DNA from: Syncephalis plumigaleata
Taxonomy: Eukaryota > Zoopagomycota > Zoopagomycetes > Zoopagales > Piptocephalidaceae
Direction of reading: 5' to 3'
Assembly: GCA_025201365.1 (NCBI GenBank)
Contig: JAIXMF010000013.1
Location: 310,001 to 374,000, forward strand
DNA length: 64,000 nucleotides
Shown here: piece by piece, positions 34,551 to 47,327 of the stretch
Layout of the letters: every line of letters starts with the position of its first letter
Position numbering within the stretch: position 1 is the first letter of the stretch
Notes under the pieces: model-generated
The model's database searches: none
Told to the model about the DNA's origin: nothing
What the model saw: the letters and a program-made list of their open reading frames with translations, nothing else
Translations under genes and position numbers: made by a program

Positions 34551-35290
34551 ATTTCGAGATAGAACAGAATAGAGTAGAATGGAATAAGTTGCATAAACGG
34601 CGGATATTATCGATATGACTCGGGTTTATTAGTACGAATGTTGCCGTGTTTGCACTATGCATATTTTAGCAAGTTGCAGCAATAAACAAACTTTGTTTGC
34701 TTGTCATACCATGGACTTTGTTGCAATATAATTGAGCACATTCATTAATGATATCTTATTGTTAACGCACATATGCACACATCATCAGGTGATTAGTTGT
34801 TTAGCAGCAACAAGAACATGCAGTGTTACAACGCGTCCATTGACAACGCCTTTGTTCTTTGTTTCAATAGACCACTTGCATAGCAGAATGATTCTAGATC
34901 AGGATTTTAGCCTATGCTATACAGGATGGTCATTCTATTGCTACTAAAATGCATAACTATGTGCAATACCAATAGAACATAGTAAAAGGAATCTAATGGA
35001 TTCATATCAATTTGTATCATATCTACACCATTTGTTTTACTAATCCTTTCTTAGCCTAGTATTGCATGATTTATATCAATGAATTATGAGAAAACAGATA
35101 GTGGTTTACTACACTGTACATTGAGTGTAAATATCGTGTTACAATGATGAGTGAAGATGCTGATGTGAAAATAGATCTATGATCTGTCTGCGAATTCTTT
35201 CTCTGTATAAAGAATACCACGTAATTACAACTCCACATTACCCTTTTTTTCTATCTTCTACTCGATTCATTGACGAAATCTGTTGTTATT
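34551..35290. other. Divergent intergenic region between the 7TM gene and WRS1
   Basis: 740 bases, AT-rich. No gene or notable repeat seen. It probably contains both promoters. Confidence 0.5.
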
Positions 35291-37318
35291 ATGACAGACC
35301 CGCAGACATCAACACAGGCACAAACTACTCCTGTAGTCGAGGATAGTACCAAGTAAGTATGACGATATACATAGATAAGCATATAATCAACGGTGTAAAT
35401 ACGTAGAACTACCAAGGAACATGAGCAAATCGTAACACCTTGGGATGTAAGTAGCTCCTACTAGTTTGATTCAACTGTTGCTAACCAGCTTACTAGGTGG
35501 AAGGTGCAGTAGTAGACGGAAAGGCACAAGCTATCGACTACGACAAGCTGATTGCTCAGTTTGGCACGCGTCCCATTGACGATGCTATACTGGAACGCTT
35601 TGAGAAGCTTACCGGCAAAACACCACATGTCTTTTTACGTCGTGGTATCTTCTTCTCACATCGGTAAGTATTCCACATGCATACATGCATACATATTAAT
35701 TGCTAATATACATATATATATATTCGTATGTATACATTGATTAGAGAATTGACTCGGGTATTAGACCGATATGAACAAGGAAAACCATTCTACTTGTACA
35801 CCGGTCGTGGTCCAAGTAGTGCCTCCATGCATTTAGGCCATCTCGTTCCATTCATCTTCTGCAAATGGTTACAGGATGTCTTTGATGTACCATTAGTCAT
35901 CCAGCTTACAGGTAATCTTCACATATACTCTGAATGAAACGATAATGACTAATGGCTAATCTAATCATATTGTATACGATTAGATGATGAAAAGTTCATG
36001 TTAAAAGCAATCTCACCATCGAGGCATGCATGCAATACTCGCGAGATAACGCAAAGGATATCATTGCCGTTGGATTCGATCCTGCCAAGACATTTATCTT
36101 TTCCAATCTAGCACATGTTGGGTAGGTATTTTACGAGAGCGTCATCATCATTGAAATAATACTAACTACGTACTTGTTCATTAGTGGTGCTTTCTATCAT
36201 AATGTCGTTAAAGTCTCACGTTGTATCACGAGCAGTGCCTCCAAGGCGACATTCGGCTTTACTGATAGGTAATGCATAGGATGTCTAATTATACTAGATC
36301 ATCATTTGACTAATCTTCTTGTTGCATTGTCATCACTACAGTGACTGTGTTGGTAAATTGCACTTTGTTTCCGTACAAGCTGCTCCTTCATTCTCCAACT
36401 CGTTCCCTCATATCTTTGGTGACAAGAAGGATATTCCATGTCTTATTCCATGTGCAATTGATCAGGTAAGCGACAATATAATAATAGTAGTAATAATAGA
36501 GCATGTTATATTAACCATATTACAGGATCCCTACTTTAGATTGACACGAGATGTGGCACCACGCTTAAAGTATCAGAAGCCCACGCTAATTCACTCTAAA
36601 TTCTTCCCTTCACTTAAGGTAAGCCTACATTTATAGTGTGGATACCATTCAATAATAGATTACTTATCACTCCTCTATTAGGGACCACAATCCAAGATGA
36701 GTGCCTCCGATGATACATCCGCCATCTTCCTAAGTGATACACAGGCACAAATCAAGAACAAGGTAGATTCATTTTATTTTCATGTTTATATTTAACATTA
36801 CTAATCTACACTAGATTAACCGATATGCATTCTCGGGTGGCGGTGACACCATCGAGCTACATCGTGAACATGGTGGCAATCCAGATGTCGATGTTGCCTA
36901 CCAGTTCTTGTACATGTTCCTGGATGATGATGAAGAGTTGAAACGTATTCACGATGTAAGAAATAACATAACAGTAATGATATAAGTTTACTTATTTATA
37001 CATACTATACGATACATATATATTTATAGACCTATCGTACGGGTGAATTGTCAACTAGCGAGTTGAAGAAGCGTTGCATTGAAGTATTACAAAAGTTGGT
37101 AGGCAACTTCCAAGAGGTGAGTGACACTTGATGATTACCTTCACCATTCGTTATTAATCATGTAAATACAGCGCAAGACCAAGATTACCGATGAGATCCT
37201 TGATCAATTTATGGATGCCTCTAAGCCAATGGCCTGGTCAGCTAGTAAAGCACCTGGTGCCACCTCGAAAGACAAGCAAGCAGCTACAGAAATCAATGTT
37301 GTAGCCTCGTCATCATAG
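35291..37318 (+). CDS. WRS1: Cytosolic tryptophanyl-tRNA synthetase
   Basis: Charges tRNA-Trp with tryptophan. Start ATG 35291 ([11 protein letters not shown]), about nine exons ending at 37318. Signature motifs: HIGH-type SMHLGH in [18 protein letters not shown] and KMSKS-type KMSAS in [16 protein letters not shown]. Typical eukaryotic sequences surround them ([50 protein letters not shown]). No WHEP domain and no mitochondrial presequence, so this is the cytosolic enzyme. One frame slip lies near 36002, where MLKAIS is read in place of the conserved [11 protein letters not shown] single missing T or A would explain it. Since this enzyme is essential, a sequence error is the likeliest cause. 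Confidence 0.96.
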
Positions 37319-37781
37319 GAGGAGGAAAGATCACAGTTGATGATTTGGTTAATCATAATAAATACATTCTCTCTCATTCACCTTAAGATGACTCATATTT
37401 ACACATGATCGGAGATTATTTAATTTACCGAGTAAATGGCTCATAAACATATTAAGTGGATGTTATAACTGCATATATCACTATTCATATGCATATTCAT
37501 TATAATTACTAATAGATGAGTAGCGTATATTAACATCTATAGTATTCTTTATTATTCCATTAGTAATGAAAAGTAGGATCAATAGTAAACCGGGATGAAT
37601 CGGATTAACGGTACAATTACGAATCCGAATATTTGATTGCATACTTATTTAATCACCGTGTTACTCATTCATACATTTCACCATCGCATTCTATTTCTTT
37701 CTTTTTTCTATTTCATTCTACATTTATCACACACACACACGCACACACACTCGCTCACTCTCTCGCTCTTATATCGTAAAT
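37319..37781. other. Intergenic region between WRS1 and MIX17
   Basis: 463 bases with the WRS1 3' end and a leader containing (CA)n and CT repeats at about 37731-37768 just before the MIX17 start. No gene seen. Confidence 0.5.
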
Positions 37782-38418
37782 ATGGCTCGTCGTCGATCAG
37801 CTCCTATGCAACAGCGTCGCTCTGCTTCCACTATGGCTGCTCCAGCTCGTGCTGCTCCAGCCCCTCCACCACCAGCACCAGCTAGGTCTGCAGCTGCTGT
37901 AGCCCCACCCGCACCAGCACCTACTGCAGCCGCTGCTCCATCGCAAGGACCAGGTCTTTTCGCTCAGGTAGGTGATGATCTTGCCACTCCGTATATATAA
38001 TAGATAGTGTGGATATAATGATCAGCATATAGATAGAATCTATTTAGTATAAACGCGTGCATATGAATCATACTCACTCACTCTGTTTATATAATACTCT
38101 TAGATGGCATCAACAGCCGCCGGTGTTGCCGTCGGTTCCGCCGTTGGTCACACAGTCGGTGCCGGTCTCACTGGTATGTTCAGTGGTAGTGGTAGCAGTG
38201 AAGCTGCTCCTGCACCAGCTGCTGAACAACCAGCACCGCAACCATACTACGCTCAGGCTACACCTGCCAACACGTCTACTCCTGTCGGTGCTGCTTGTGA
38301 GGCTGATGCTCGTGCATTTACACGTTGTCTTGAGCAGAATAACAGCGACATGAATGCTTGTCAATTCTATTTCGACATGCTTCGTCAATGCCAGCAATTC
38401 CAATCTCATCACGTATAA
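37782..38418 (+). CDS. MIX17: CHCHD2/Mix17-type twin CX9C mitochondrial protein
   Basis: A small intermembrane-space protein imported by the Mia40 disulfide relay; its relatives act in respiratory function and cristae organisation. Two exons: 37782-37967 and 38104-38418. The N-terminus is basic, then Ala/Pro-rich (MARRRSAPMQQRRSAS), and a hydrophobic glycine-rich segment follows (GVAVGSAVGHTVGAGLTG). The C-terminus has two CX9C motifs, C-EADARAFTR-C and C-QFYFDMLRQ-C. The length of about 166 residues fits the family. No frame break. Confidence 0.95.
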
Positions 38419-38565
38419 AGGAGAATACATCAGTTTAGTATCGCGACTCATCATTGATAGATGAGTAATCAATAAAAGTCAACTAGTGCATTATACTCAT
38501 AATGATATGCTATTCATTCATTCATCCATTCATTTGTTTTTGTTCATTTACTTTCTATTTATTAC

Positions 38566-41500
38566 TTATAATGTGGTGATGGTAGTGTTAGATGAAGACA
38601 ATGCTACCGCAGATCGACGTAACAACTCGAGTAGTTCGGCCATACGACCTGCTCGTACGAATTCCGTATAGAGACCATATTCAACATTAGCCACTAGATG
38701 ACTTAGATTCAAACTCTTTTGCATTGATCTATAATTGATTAATCCATTAATAATTAGTATATAGTATACGAATAATGAATAGAATCCAGTAATCACTTAC
38801 CCAGGCAAGATGGATTCACTTTCATAGAGGATCATAAATAATTGAATGGTCAACTCGGTCAAGTAACGTTCTCGTACTTTGCCGCATTCTTGACGTCGTT
38901 GTTCAGCTATTAATCATTAGAGAGATGTCATACATTAGTCAATACAGTATAGTTATGTCTTTTATAATACAAACCTGATGGACTATATGGATCCATTTGA
39001 CTCTCCTCGATATCCAGTACAAGCCACGTTGTAATCAGTAATTGATTAGCCAATGTTTCCATATCATTAACTAGCGTCTAATATTGTTATTAGTGTATTA
39101 ATATCACATATTGCACATTATTATTAATACACAACAATCTAATATCACTTACTCGTAGTTTGACCAGTAGTTCATATTCACTCTTGTTACTACCACTACA
39201 AGTAAATAAGTAACAATTATCATTAGCATGTTTATACTGAATATCATTATTGTTATTGTCATCCTTTGTAATTCAACTTACACTGCACGGGACTCTTTTG
39301 TGTATAGGGCCCATTCGGCGAACTTCTCCTCGAACAAGCATAAATTAGTGTAACCTGTTATCTCACGTACTGCCACAGATAACGCGTCAGTTTGATCAAT
39401 AACTTGATCGGCTGAATGAGCAGCACGTATATCATTAGGAATACTGTCTAGTAACACTTTGACAGCATTCAATTTGCCAAGAACTAGTCGTATAGCATAG
39501 TGGATTAATTAGACATCAATACAATGAAATAACCCAAAACTATCATTTACCTAAGAATCGACGTGCCAAATGACTAGCCTGAATAATGGCATCCCTCGAT
39601 TGACTCGGTTCAAAGAATAGCCATTCCAAGGCACGAATCTGTTCTTGATCATTCTCCTCGATAGCACTATGAATAAGTGCTAGATTAACCGTTTTACTAT
39701 CAAACATAATAATAGCATCCGTCTATGAAAGTATTAGTGTGAGTATTCAATAAGGAATGACTACTAAGGTTATTACCTTTGATTTGTAGGTTTCCAGAAT
39801 CATTCGTACTACTTGTACGGTAATGGCTTGCACGTTCATTTGATAGTCTCGTGCCTTTTGTAGATACTGATATCGTTCCTCTCGAGTAACCTGTTCCAAT
39901 GCTAATACAACAATTAACAAGTCATCTATATATTATGACAATGTCTTTTCAATCTATACTTACAACGTAGGAATGATGCATATGCAGGTATTTGCATTGA
40001 TTCTGGAAGGAGTGCACAATATTGAGCCACCAAATGATTCTATAATCAACAAGATGAGATACGATTGTTATTAGCATGTAGTACTCTATGCTTACCTTTT
40101 TTATAGCAATAAGCAAATCTACGTAACATTTTATAATCTTATCACCAGCTGCATCTTGTACAGGTAACGCCTTGAGTTGACGCATAATAATCACTAAATG
40201 AGTGATAAATCGTAGTACATGTTGCATACTATATACTTGTGTTATTTCACTTATTGTAATAGGGAAGAATCATGACACTTACTATTCAGTATAGTTATCA
40301 AGCTTGGTAAAATTGGTGGACAATGCACTGACTAGTGAGTTCAACTGGTTTTGTATTACATGCGATTGCACATAATGGAATGATTCCACCGAGGATGCAC
40401 TATATAAATAGATACATATAAATATACAGTCAGATGAGCGATGATCATTACAACGCATAGTTTATCATTTATAGTACTTACCGAATACTAGGATGATCCG
40501 ACTTGGATAATCGTTCAAATATTTCAGCTGGTGTCCAACTCTTTACGATTTCGTGATATTTCCTTGTTGCTTGGCTAAATGCTATTGTATGCTTCATTGT
40601 TATAACAGCCACATCATCATCATCATCGCTTGTTGCAATTACCTTATCCAGTTCAGTCTCGACCATTGCATTGTAATAGGCAAATAAATAATCCTCCCAA
40701 GTTTGAGCTACCATAAGCATCTAGACATACAATAGATCCATTAGTATAGGCATGAATAGTACAAGTAATCACACGTTATTTACCGGTTCAATCTCTCCCA
40801 CTAATAGTGCATACATGGCTCGTTCATAAATATCCGCATCCACCTAAGTAGTCAGTATTAGTATTACATATCAATATGATGACACTAGTAAGATGTTTAC
40901 ATTTTTCGATAATTGTCTACACATTGATTTCCATAGTAATCGACGTGGATTACCCTCGGGACCTTTTCGCTTCTTTAATGGTGGCATCATACCTCGATCT
41001 TCACCATGCTCATCATGCTCATCATCATCATCATCATCAAAGTTACCCTTATCTATAATGACATAGATATCAAATAGTTAACAAATAGATTATAACAATA
41101 ATAGTAGTCATGATTACTTACCTAATGATTCATCTGAATACATCGTACTACCCGAAATACTAGCTGCCCTCCAAGATTGATCCGATTTACGACATAGTTC
41201 CATGGCTTGATTGATCTGACCACGTCGTAGATATTCGTATAAAGTACGTACAAGAGCTTTATCGAATTCCTAATTATTATATATCAATGTATTGTGTAAG
41301 CTACTTTCATTCAATATCATCATCATACTTACCTGATCTTCCGGTGCTAATGTTCGTTTCTCGCGACTAGGTGCATCTGGATCGAGTGTGTGCACAATCT
41401 TGGCCGCTTCTGGATCCGATAGATCACCCGTGGCAGATACACCATTATGATATCGACTGGTGTAGAACCAGTAACCGGTACGTGGACCTACCGGTTGGAA

Positions 41501-42337
41501 TCCTGATGCCACTTCTTGTAGCCAACTCTTCACAAGAACATGTTCACGTAGTGTAGATTGGCCACGATTCGAGGCAAAGAGCGAGCTTATCATTTGTACA
41601 TCAGTAGTTAATGCTGGATCCACCGACGCTGCAGTATTCTCATCATCATCGTCATCGTCATCATCGACATCAATCTTGATGGGTTCTTTTCTTTCGTAGG
41701 CACGCTCTCTATTCAAATGATTTATCAATTACTATTAGTGTATACGTAATACTAGTCAACTATTTAGTAGTAATTACCATACAAGCAAGCAATAGACGCC
41801 AAGTACTCCATTCTCGTTCCCAATTAATCACTACCGCATTCATATTATTATTATCTTCAGATCCATTGCTATACTGTATAGCACCCATATGTTCACGTAG
41901 TTCTCGTAGTCTATCATCATAATACAAGAGTTCAGTAGTGTATCAAATCATAATGAAGTTATAACTTACTGATTATAAGAAAGCATACTAAACTGCTCTA
42001 ATAGTGATAGTGCAGCCTCTATACTTTCATTGCTGCCATCGCCATAACGTAGATCGGGATTATTCGTGTCATGTTCAAAGGAAGCACCACTTGCTACATT
42101 AGACTTTGCTAAACGACGAGCAAACAAGGTGTGGATATCGTTATCACCACGACTATTATCATAATCACTGTCGTAGTCATCGGTTAACTCGGCAATCATA
42201 GTAGTATCATTGTTATTACTAGCAATAATACTATTAGAGAGTAATGCGGCAACACTACTACGCGTAATACGACGCGATTGCTGTTGTTGCTGTTGTTGAC
42301 GCTGTCCGATCTCATTCCACAGCGACGGTGAAGCCAT
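38566..42337 (-). CDS. NUP107: Nuclear pore Y-complex protein Nup107/Nup84
   Basis: Scaffold nucleoporin of the Nup84/Nup107-160 Y-complex. Start ATG 42335-42337 (MASPSLWNEIGQ), with a Q-run and an acidic, unstructured N-terminus in the first exon. The family hallmark follows near 41400-41560: VLVKSWLQEVASGFQPVG then RTGYWFYTSRYHNG. The long alpha-helical body is spread over about 15 small exons to the C-terminus at 38566 (LSHLVANVEYGLYTEF, MAELLELLRRSAVAL), which matches the Nup107 end. An aspartate run lies near 41640-41670. The terminal exons read in frame; I did not verify every internal exon. Convergent with MIX17 and divergent from the lipase gene. Confidence 0.88.
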
Positions 42338-42995
42338 GGTTTCTTTCTTTCTTTCTCTTAATTGTCGATTAACGTGTCTGAAAAGTAAACAAATAAAAAA
42401 GAAGCGTGTTGATCTCATTAACACACACACGAATCATATTTGATTGTCATCAATTAGTATTAGATTTTATTGATCTACTCTATATATTTTTGTTATGTTA
42501 GCATCATGCTATACGTATCTATGTATATTCACTGTATTTAACATTCAATAAAGTAAGGCTTATTCAATTGTACATTTACTAATCAGAATGGTAAAGATAA
42601 TAATGATATTCTTTTACTAGATTCCTAGATATCTTAAACAACTAGATTAAAGCAGACACTTCGTAACCAGCTCATATACACTCAAAGCAATGACGATTCT
42701 ACCGTTATATCATTCAGTAATGTACACTGTTTTATAATTTGGTATCAGCTCATTTCTCTATACATACATGGTGATGACACGTGATCAATTAGCGAATGCC
42801 ATCTTATCTACAGGCAACATTCGTTGTTTATACAATGACGATGACAACGACATTTACTTCTTTTTAACTTACTAACTAGCAAACAAGCAAACAAAAAGAA
42901 CCACTCCTTTTTCTCATTCTCTTGTGTAGCCATTTCGAATACTTAGCCTATTTGTGCACAAGCGTTTACTATTGTATTTTGTATAAACATTTATT
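42338..42995. other. Divergent intergenic region between NUP107 and the lipase gene
   Basis: 658 bases containing two opposed promoters. AT-rich, no gene or strong repeat seen. Confidence 0.5.
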
Positions 42996-45900
42996 ATGTC
43001 TTTATCTAATCATGGAAGACGTAGTAAGAAACCTACCGGGCTTCTTCAGGTAAGTGAGTTAGTTATTCGCCGCTATTCTACGTCTATACTTGACAACGTC
43101 GAGTAACTCGCTAGCATCACCGTGTCTACATCTGTATATTTGAACTTTTGCGTAGATAGTATACTTACAATATGCATTTCCTACTCCTTGATTCCTAGGT
43201 GGTTATACTTCAGGTAATGCTTAATGTACCAGCTACCAAACTATACGTCCGACTCTCGCTTGGTGGTAAGTAGTCTCGTTGACTTGACTTGACTTGACTT
43301 GGTATCACTAATATCACGGTTGTATTATCGACGATAATGAATAGACCAAATATACCAGACGTCAATATCAGAACAGGATAATGGTAGATGGCATGAAGGC
43401 TTCGAATTCGATGTCTCCTTCCATAATCAATTGTTTGGTGTTTGTCAGGTAAGCATGAAGCATATTATACGATATTGTCATAATTAATACGTCAATATTA
43501 CATAGTTGGATTTGTACGATATGCGTTATTTACTACCGGATAGACATCTGGGTCGAGCAGAAATATCACTGGCTCATCTTAGATCGATGCCCGATCAATT
43601 TACAACGTAAGCATGATGCACATGTATCACAATTCGTAGTATTCATTCATTCATTCATTCATATAACAATGTCAAATACAATATGCTAGATTCTACGAGT
43701 TTTGGGATAGACGTCATACAGTGGCTAATCTAGGACAGGCAGCATTATCACGTACACTATCGTCTAATATAGGAGCAATTCAAGTGAGGATAGGACATCG
43801 ATTTACACAACAAACAAATCGCTACTCGATTGGTACGGATTTCCATATTCTAGCCGCATCACCGAGTATGTACGCCCATTTGGATCAACGATTCCAGCGT
43901 CGATTACGTGCTGCCGTGTCTAAAGCGGCCGAGCGTGAATTCATAAAGACAGAACAGGATAGCAATGGTGATCCATCTAGTTTTCAGCCTTCTTTCGATG
44001 CTGATGACGATGATGACGATGATGACGATGACGATATTCTCGACAGCAACAACAACAGCAACAATGATCAACTACCACGTAGTTTAGTAAATGATAATAC
44101 TGTCGATGTTAATGTGTCAATTACACGTAGTGACAAGCGTGTATCAAATCGTACGATGATGGAGTATTTAAGCGATTTACTAGTCACCGATGAGACACGT
44201 CAAGTGTTAAAGGCAATCATGCGTTTGTATATGATATTTGTAAGTGTGGATGAATTACATATGTAGCACTCAGTATGCTGTATTAATCATGCAGTTATTC
44301 ATTAGGGACAAGGTTTAGAAGTGGGACACGTTGAACTATTGGCGGGTATATCCATTCTACGTAGTTATCATGCTCAGATCTCGATGTAAGTATGATTGAC
44401 GTGCATCTATGTAATACTAAATGATATATAATCTAGTATACGAACGGGTATTAAGGTACAACGATTAATGGACATTGATCTACCGGCTCATTTCTATCGA
44501 TTTTGCATGGCATCCTATGTGAGTTGGTAGTATTCAGTAATTTCTGTATAGAATACTCATGACATACGTGTATTTATTCTGTAATAATTGAAGGGATGGC
44601 GTGGATTAAACTTTTTCGGTAAAGGCAATGGTATTATTAGGGGTGAGTAAACTTGCATTATATATATTGATTTGTTGTATGACTAGTGTAGAATTGACAT
44701 ACTAATACGATTATTATAGATTCCATTAGAAAGCATTCCGATGCAGCTAGTGTACGTGAATACTTGTCATTACAAGATGATGAACTATTGGCGTATGAAT
44801 TCCATGCAGGTCTAGTATTTCGTCCAAGTTATTTTATAGGCAAGTCAACTAGAATGAAATGCGAATACAATACGTATGTTTATATTAACATGCTATTATA
44901 CTATAGCCATTGACAAGGAGACTGATTCCATTGTATTATGCATTCGAGGCACAATGGTAATAATTATGAAGTGTTTACTATTCATCTCTATTCATAGCTA
45001 GATGCTTACCCTTTATCTAGAGTATTATGGACACGCTAACGGATCTCGTGTGTGATTACCAGCAATGGAAGGGCGGACTCGTTCATGCTGGCATTCTATC
45101 GGCTGCTCAATGGTTCTTCACGGATGTAGTACCACAAATACTCGCCTATTGTCGACAACACGATATGCGTCGTATACGTATTATTGGGCATTCATTGGGT
45201 GGTTCTACCGCTAGTGTGCTCACCATCCTACTAGTTGACTATCTACGTATGCTAGACAACATTGATGTAAATGACGAGAAACGTGAGGAAGAGCAGGAGA
45301 GAATGAAGAATGGAATGGATCAGGATTCAAGATCTTCCACTCCATCGACTGAATCAAAGACTAAAGCTGATATAAAAAGCAGATTACTACCGGGTGACAT
45401 GGATGTACATGGTTACTCCTATGGCGCAGCATGTTGTGTCTCATTGGATATATCACGTCAGTATGCCGATATCATTGATGCCTACGTGTTGGACAATGAT
45501 CTCGTACCTCGACTCAGTTATGGCAGTGTGATGGATATGAAATCTATGGTGTTATGTGCAGCCGGTCTCACTGAACGCCATTACGAAGAAGTAGTATCAT
45601 TTGGTGTAAGTATTCCTAGTTCATTACATGAGTTGAGTAATTACTCATTGGCGCTCTATTTCTTTTATTATCTAGTTCCTATCCAATAAAGTAACCGATG
45701 AAGAGTGGCAGTCGCGTTATCGATTACTGGATGCATCTAGACAACGATTAACCGATCAGGATCAACCGCAGAATCCAAAGGTAATTCATTCTTTACTATT
45801 CTACACCATCATAATTGATATAATAACCTCACTGTTACTATTATAGCTGTTCTTAGCCGGTACTATTCATCATTTGTACCGTGAAGTACCACAAGAAATC

Positions 45901-46275
45901 ATAGCTGCCAACCCGAGTGACCCAACAGGCGTGGCTTCTCATGGACCATCATCATCAGCAGCAGCAGCAGCACCCACTGGTGACCACGCCTCTTCTATGC
46001 AAAAGATCCCGTCATCTGGCACAGGCGACGCTATTGCTGATGACTCGCGTAGTACGCCATTAACCGCGGAACCAGTACACGAACAAACCACTCAGACTGT
46101 TTCCGATTTCACTAACGAGCCTAGTATACGAATGGAATCGTCGGATCCATTGAGATTCTCGGAGATTCTCATTGCGCCTAACATGTTCCTAGATCACATG
46201 CCTAGTGCATATGAGACAGCCTTTGAACAGGCACGGCAATGTTTCATCCGTAATGCATCGTACAAAAAAGCATAG
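42996..46275 (+). CDS. C2-domain class 3 lipase (sn-1 diacylglycerol lipase type)
   Basis: A lipid hydrolase. Start ATG 42996 (MSLSNHGRRSKKPTG), about 14 exons to 46275. An N-terminal C2 domain (KLYVRLSLG, NGRWHEGFEFDVSFHNQ, LDLYDMRYLLPDRHLGRAEI) would bind membranes. Next come an acidic linker with an Asp run near 44005-44035 and an alpha/beta-hydrolase core: DSIVLCIRGTMS, nucleophile Ser in IIGHSLGGSTAS (about 45180), Asp in AYVLDNDLVPRLS, His in LDHMPSAYETAF near the C-terminus. Gene order within the protein and the long inserts resemble DAG lipases rather than secreted triacylglycerol lipases, and no signal peptide is seen. One intron (from 44840) uses a GC donor, GCAAGT. No frame break found. 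Confidence 0.88.
43281..43300. repeat. (CTTGA)n repeat in lipase intron
   Basis: Four tandem cttga units in intron 2 of the lipase gene. Confidence 0.8.
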
Positions 46276-47327
46276 TCTACTACTACTACTACTACTACTA
46301 CATTACTAAGGGCTATGCTAGTACGACTGTCATTATAGCCACACAGTAATATTAATAATTACAGTTGTACGTACGTATAGAATTGGAATAACGTGCTTAT
46401 GTCTTTTTGATGTACCCATATCGTCATACAAATGGTTTAACAGAAGATTCCTCTACTCCTCCTCTCCTCTCCTTCCCTTCCCTTCCCTTCTCTTTTACTC
46501 ATAACCGGTATTATTACCATTCCTTCATAAGGCCTCTCTCAGTGGTACTATTCTACGGTTACCCGCCCTATTATTACTCGTTGTCGTTCTAGTCCCTCTA
46601 TATTCAATAGTAGTAGCACGTATATCATAACAATTCTTATTATTATTAAACCTCCGCGTATATCTGAATTAATTTTTTTCGTAGTTTTATTCATTATATT
46701 TTAGTATGCAATAAAAACGTGATCTACCAGATACGTGTATGTATTCGTATATTTATAGATGATGTGTTCATCACGAGTAACCCTATACTAAATCGTCTGC
46801 ATCTCAAGTTACACCTAGTCACATTCTGCGTGCTACCTGCCATTTCAATCACCCTTCACACTCCTTGTTTCTTATACTCTCTCTCTCTTCTCTCTCTCTT
46901 CCTATATCCTGTTTGGTCAATATCGACTACTATTACAATCATCTTGTTTTTTTCCTTTTACTATAAATACAACCCCATTCTATCCATGTCAGATTGGAAG
47001 TTCTAGAAATTATTTTCACTTTTTAGCTTTATTTCTTCTTACTTTCTATTGGTGTTTCATTATTATACTAATACATCGATATATATATATATATTGGTAT
47101 TGATATTGATATTGAACACTATCTGAGTAGAAGTAAATAGTAAGAGTGACGTATTCTCTTTATCCATATTATAACACTATCCATTATTCTTTTCTATTTA
47201 TTTGCGTAAGGACGACAACATCCATTGTAATAGCACCGAGAAGTACTGTTTATTCTTGTGTGCTTGTGTGTCCTCGATTCTTTCTTTCTTCTTTCTTTCT
47301 TTCTTTTATTCATAGCATATTGATATA
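46276..47327. other. Intergenic region between the lipase and 5'-nucleotidase genes
   Basis: About 1.05 kb. It has a (CTA)n run at 46281-46301, pyrimidine-rich stretches with (CCCTT)n near 46480, an (AT)n run near 47080 and a CT/TTTC-rich leader before 47328. Open frames here are low-complexity; no gene is supported. Confidence 0.5.
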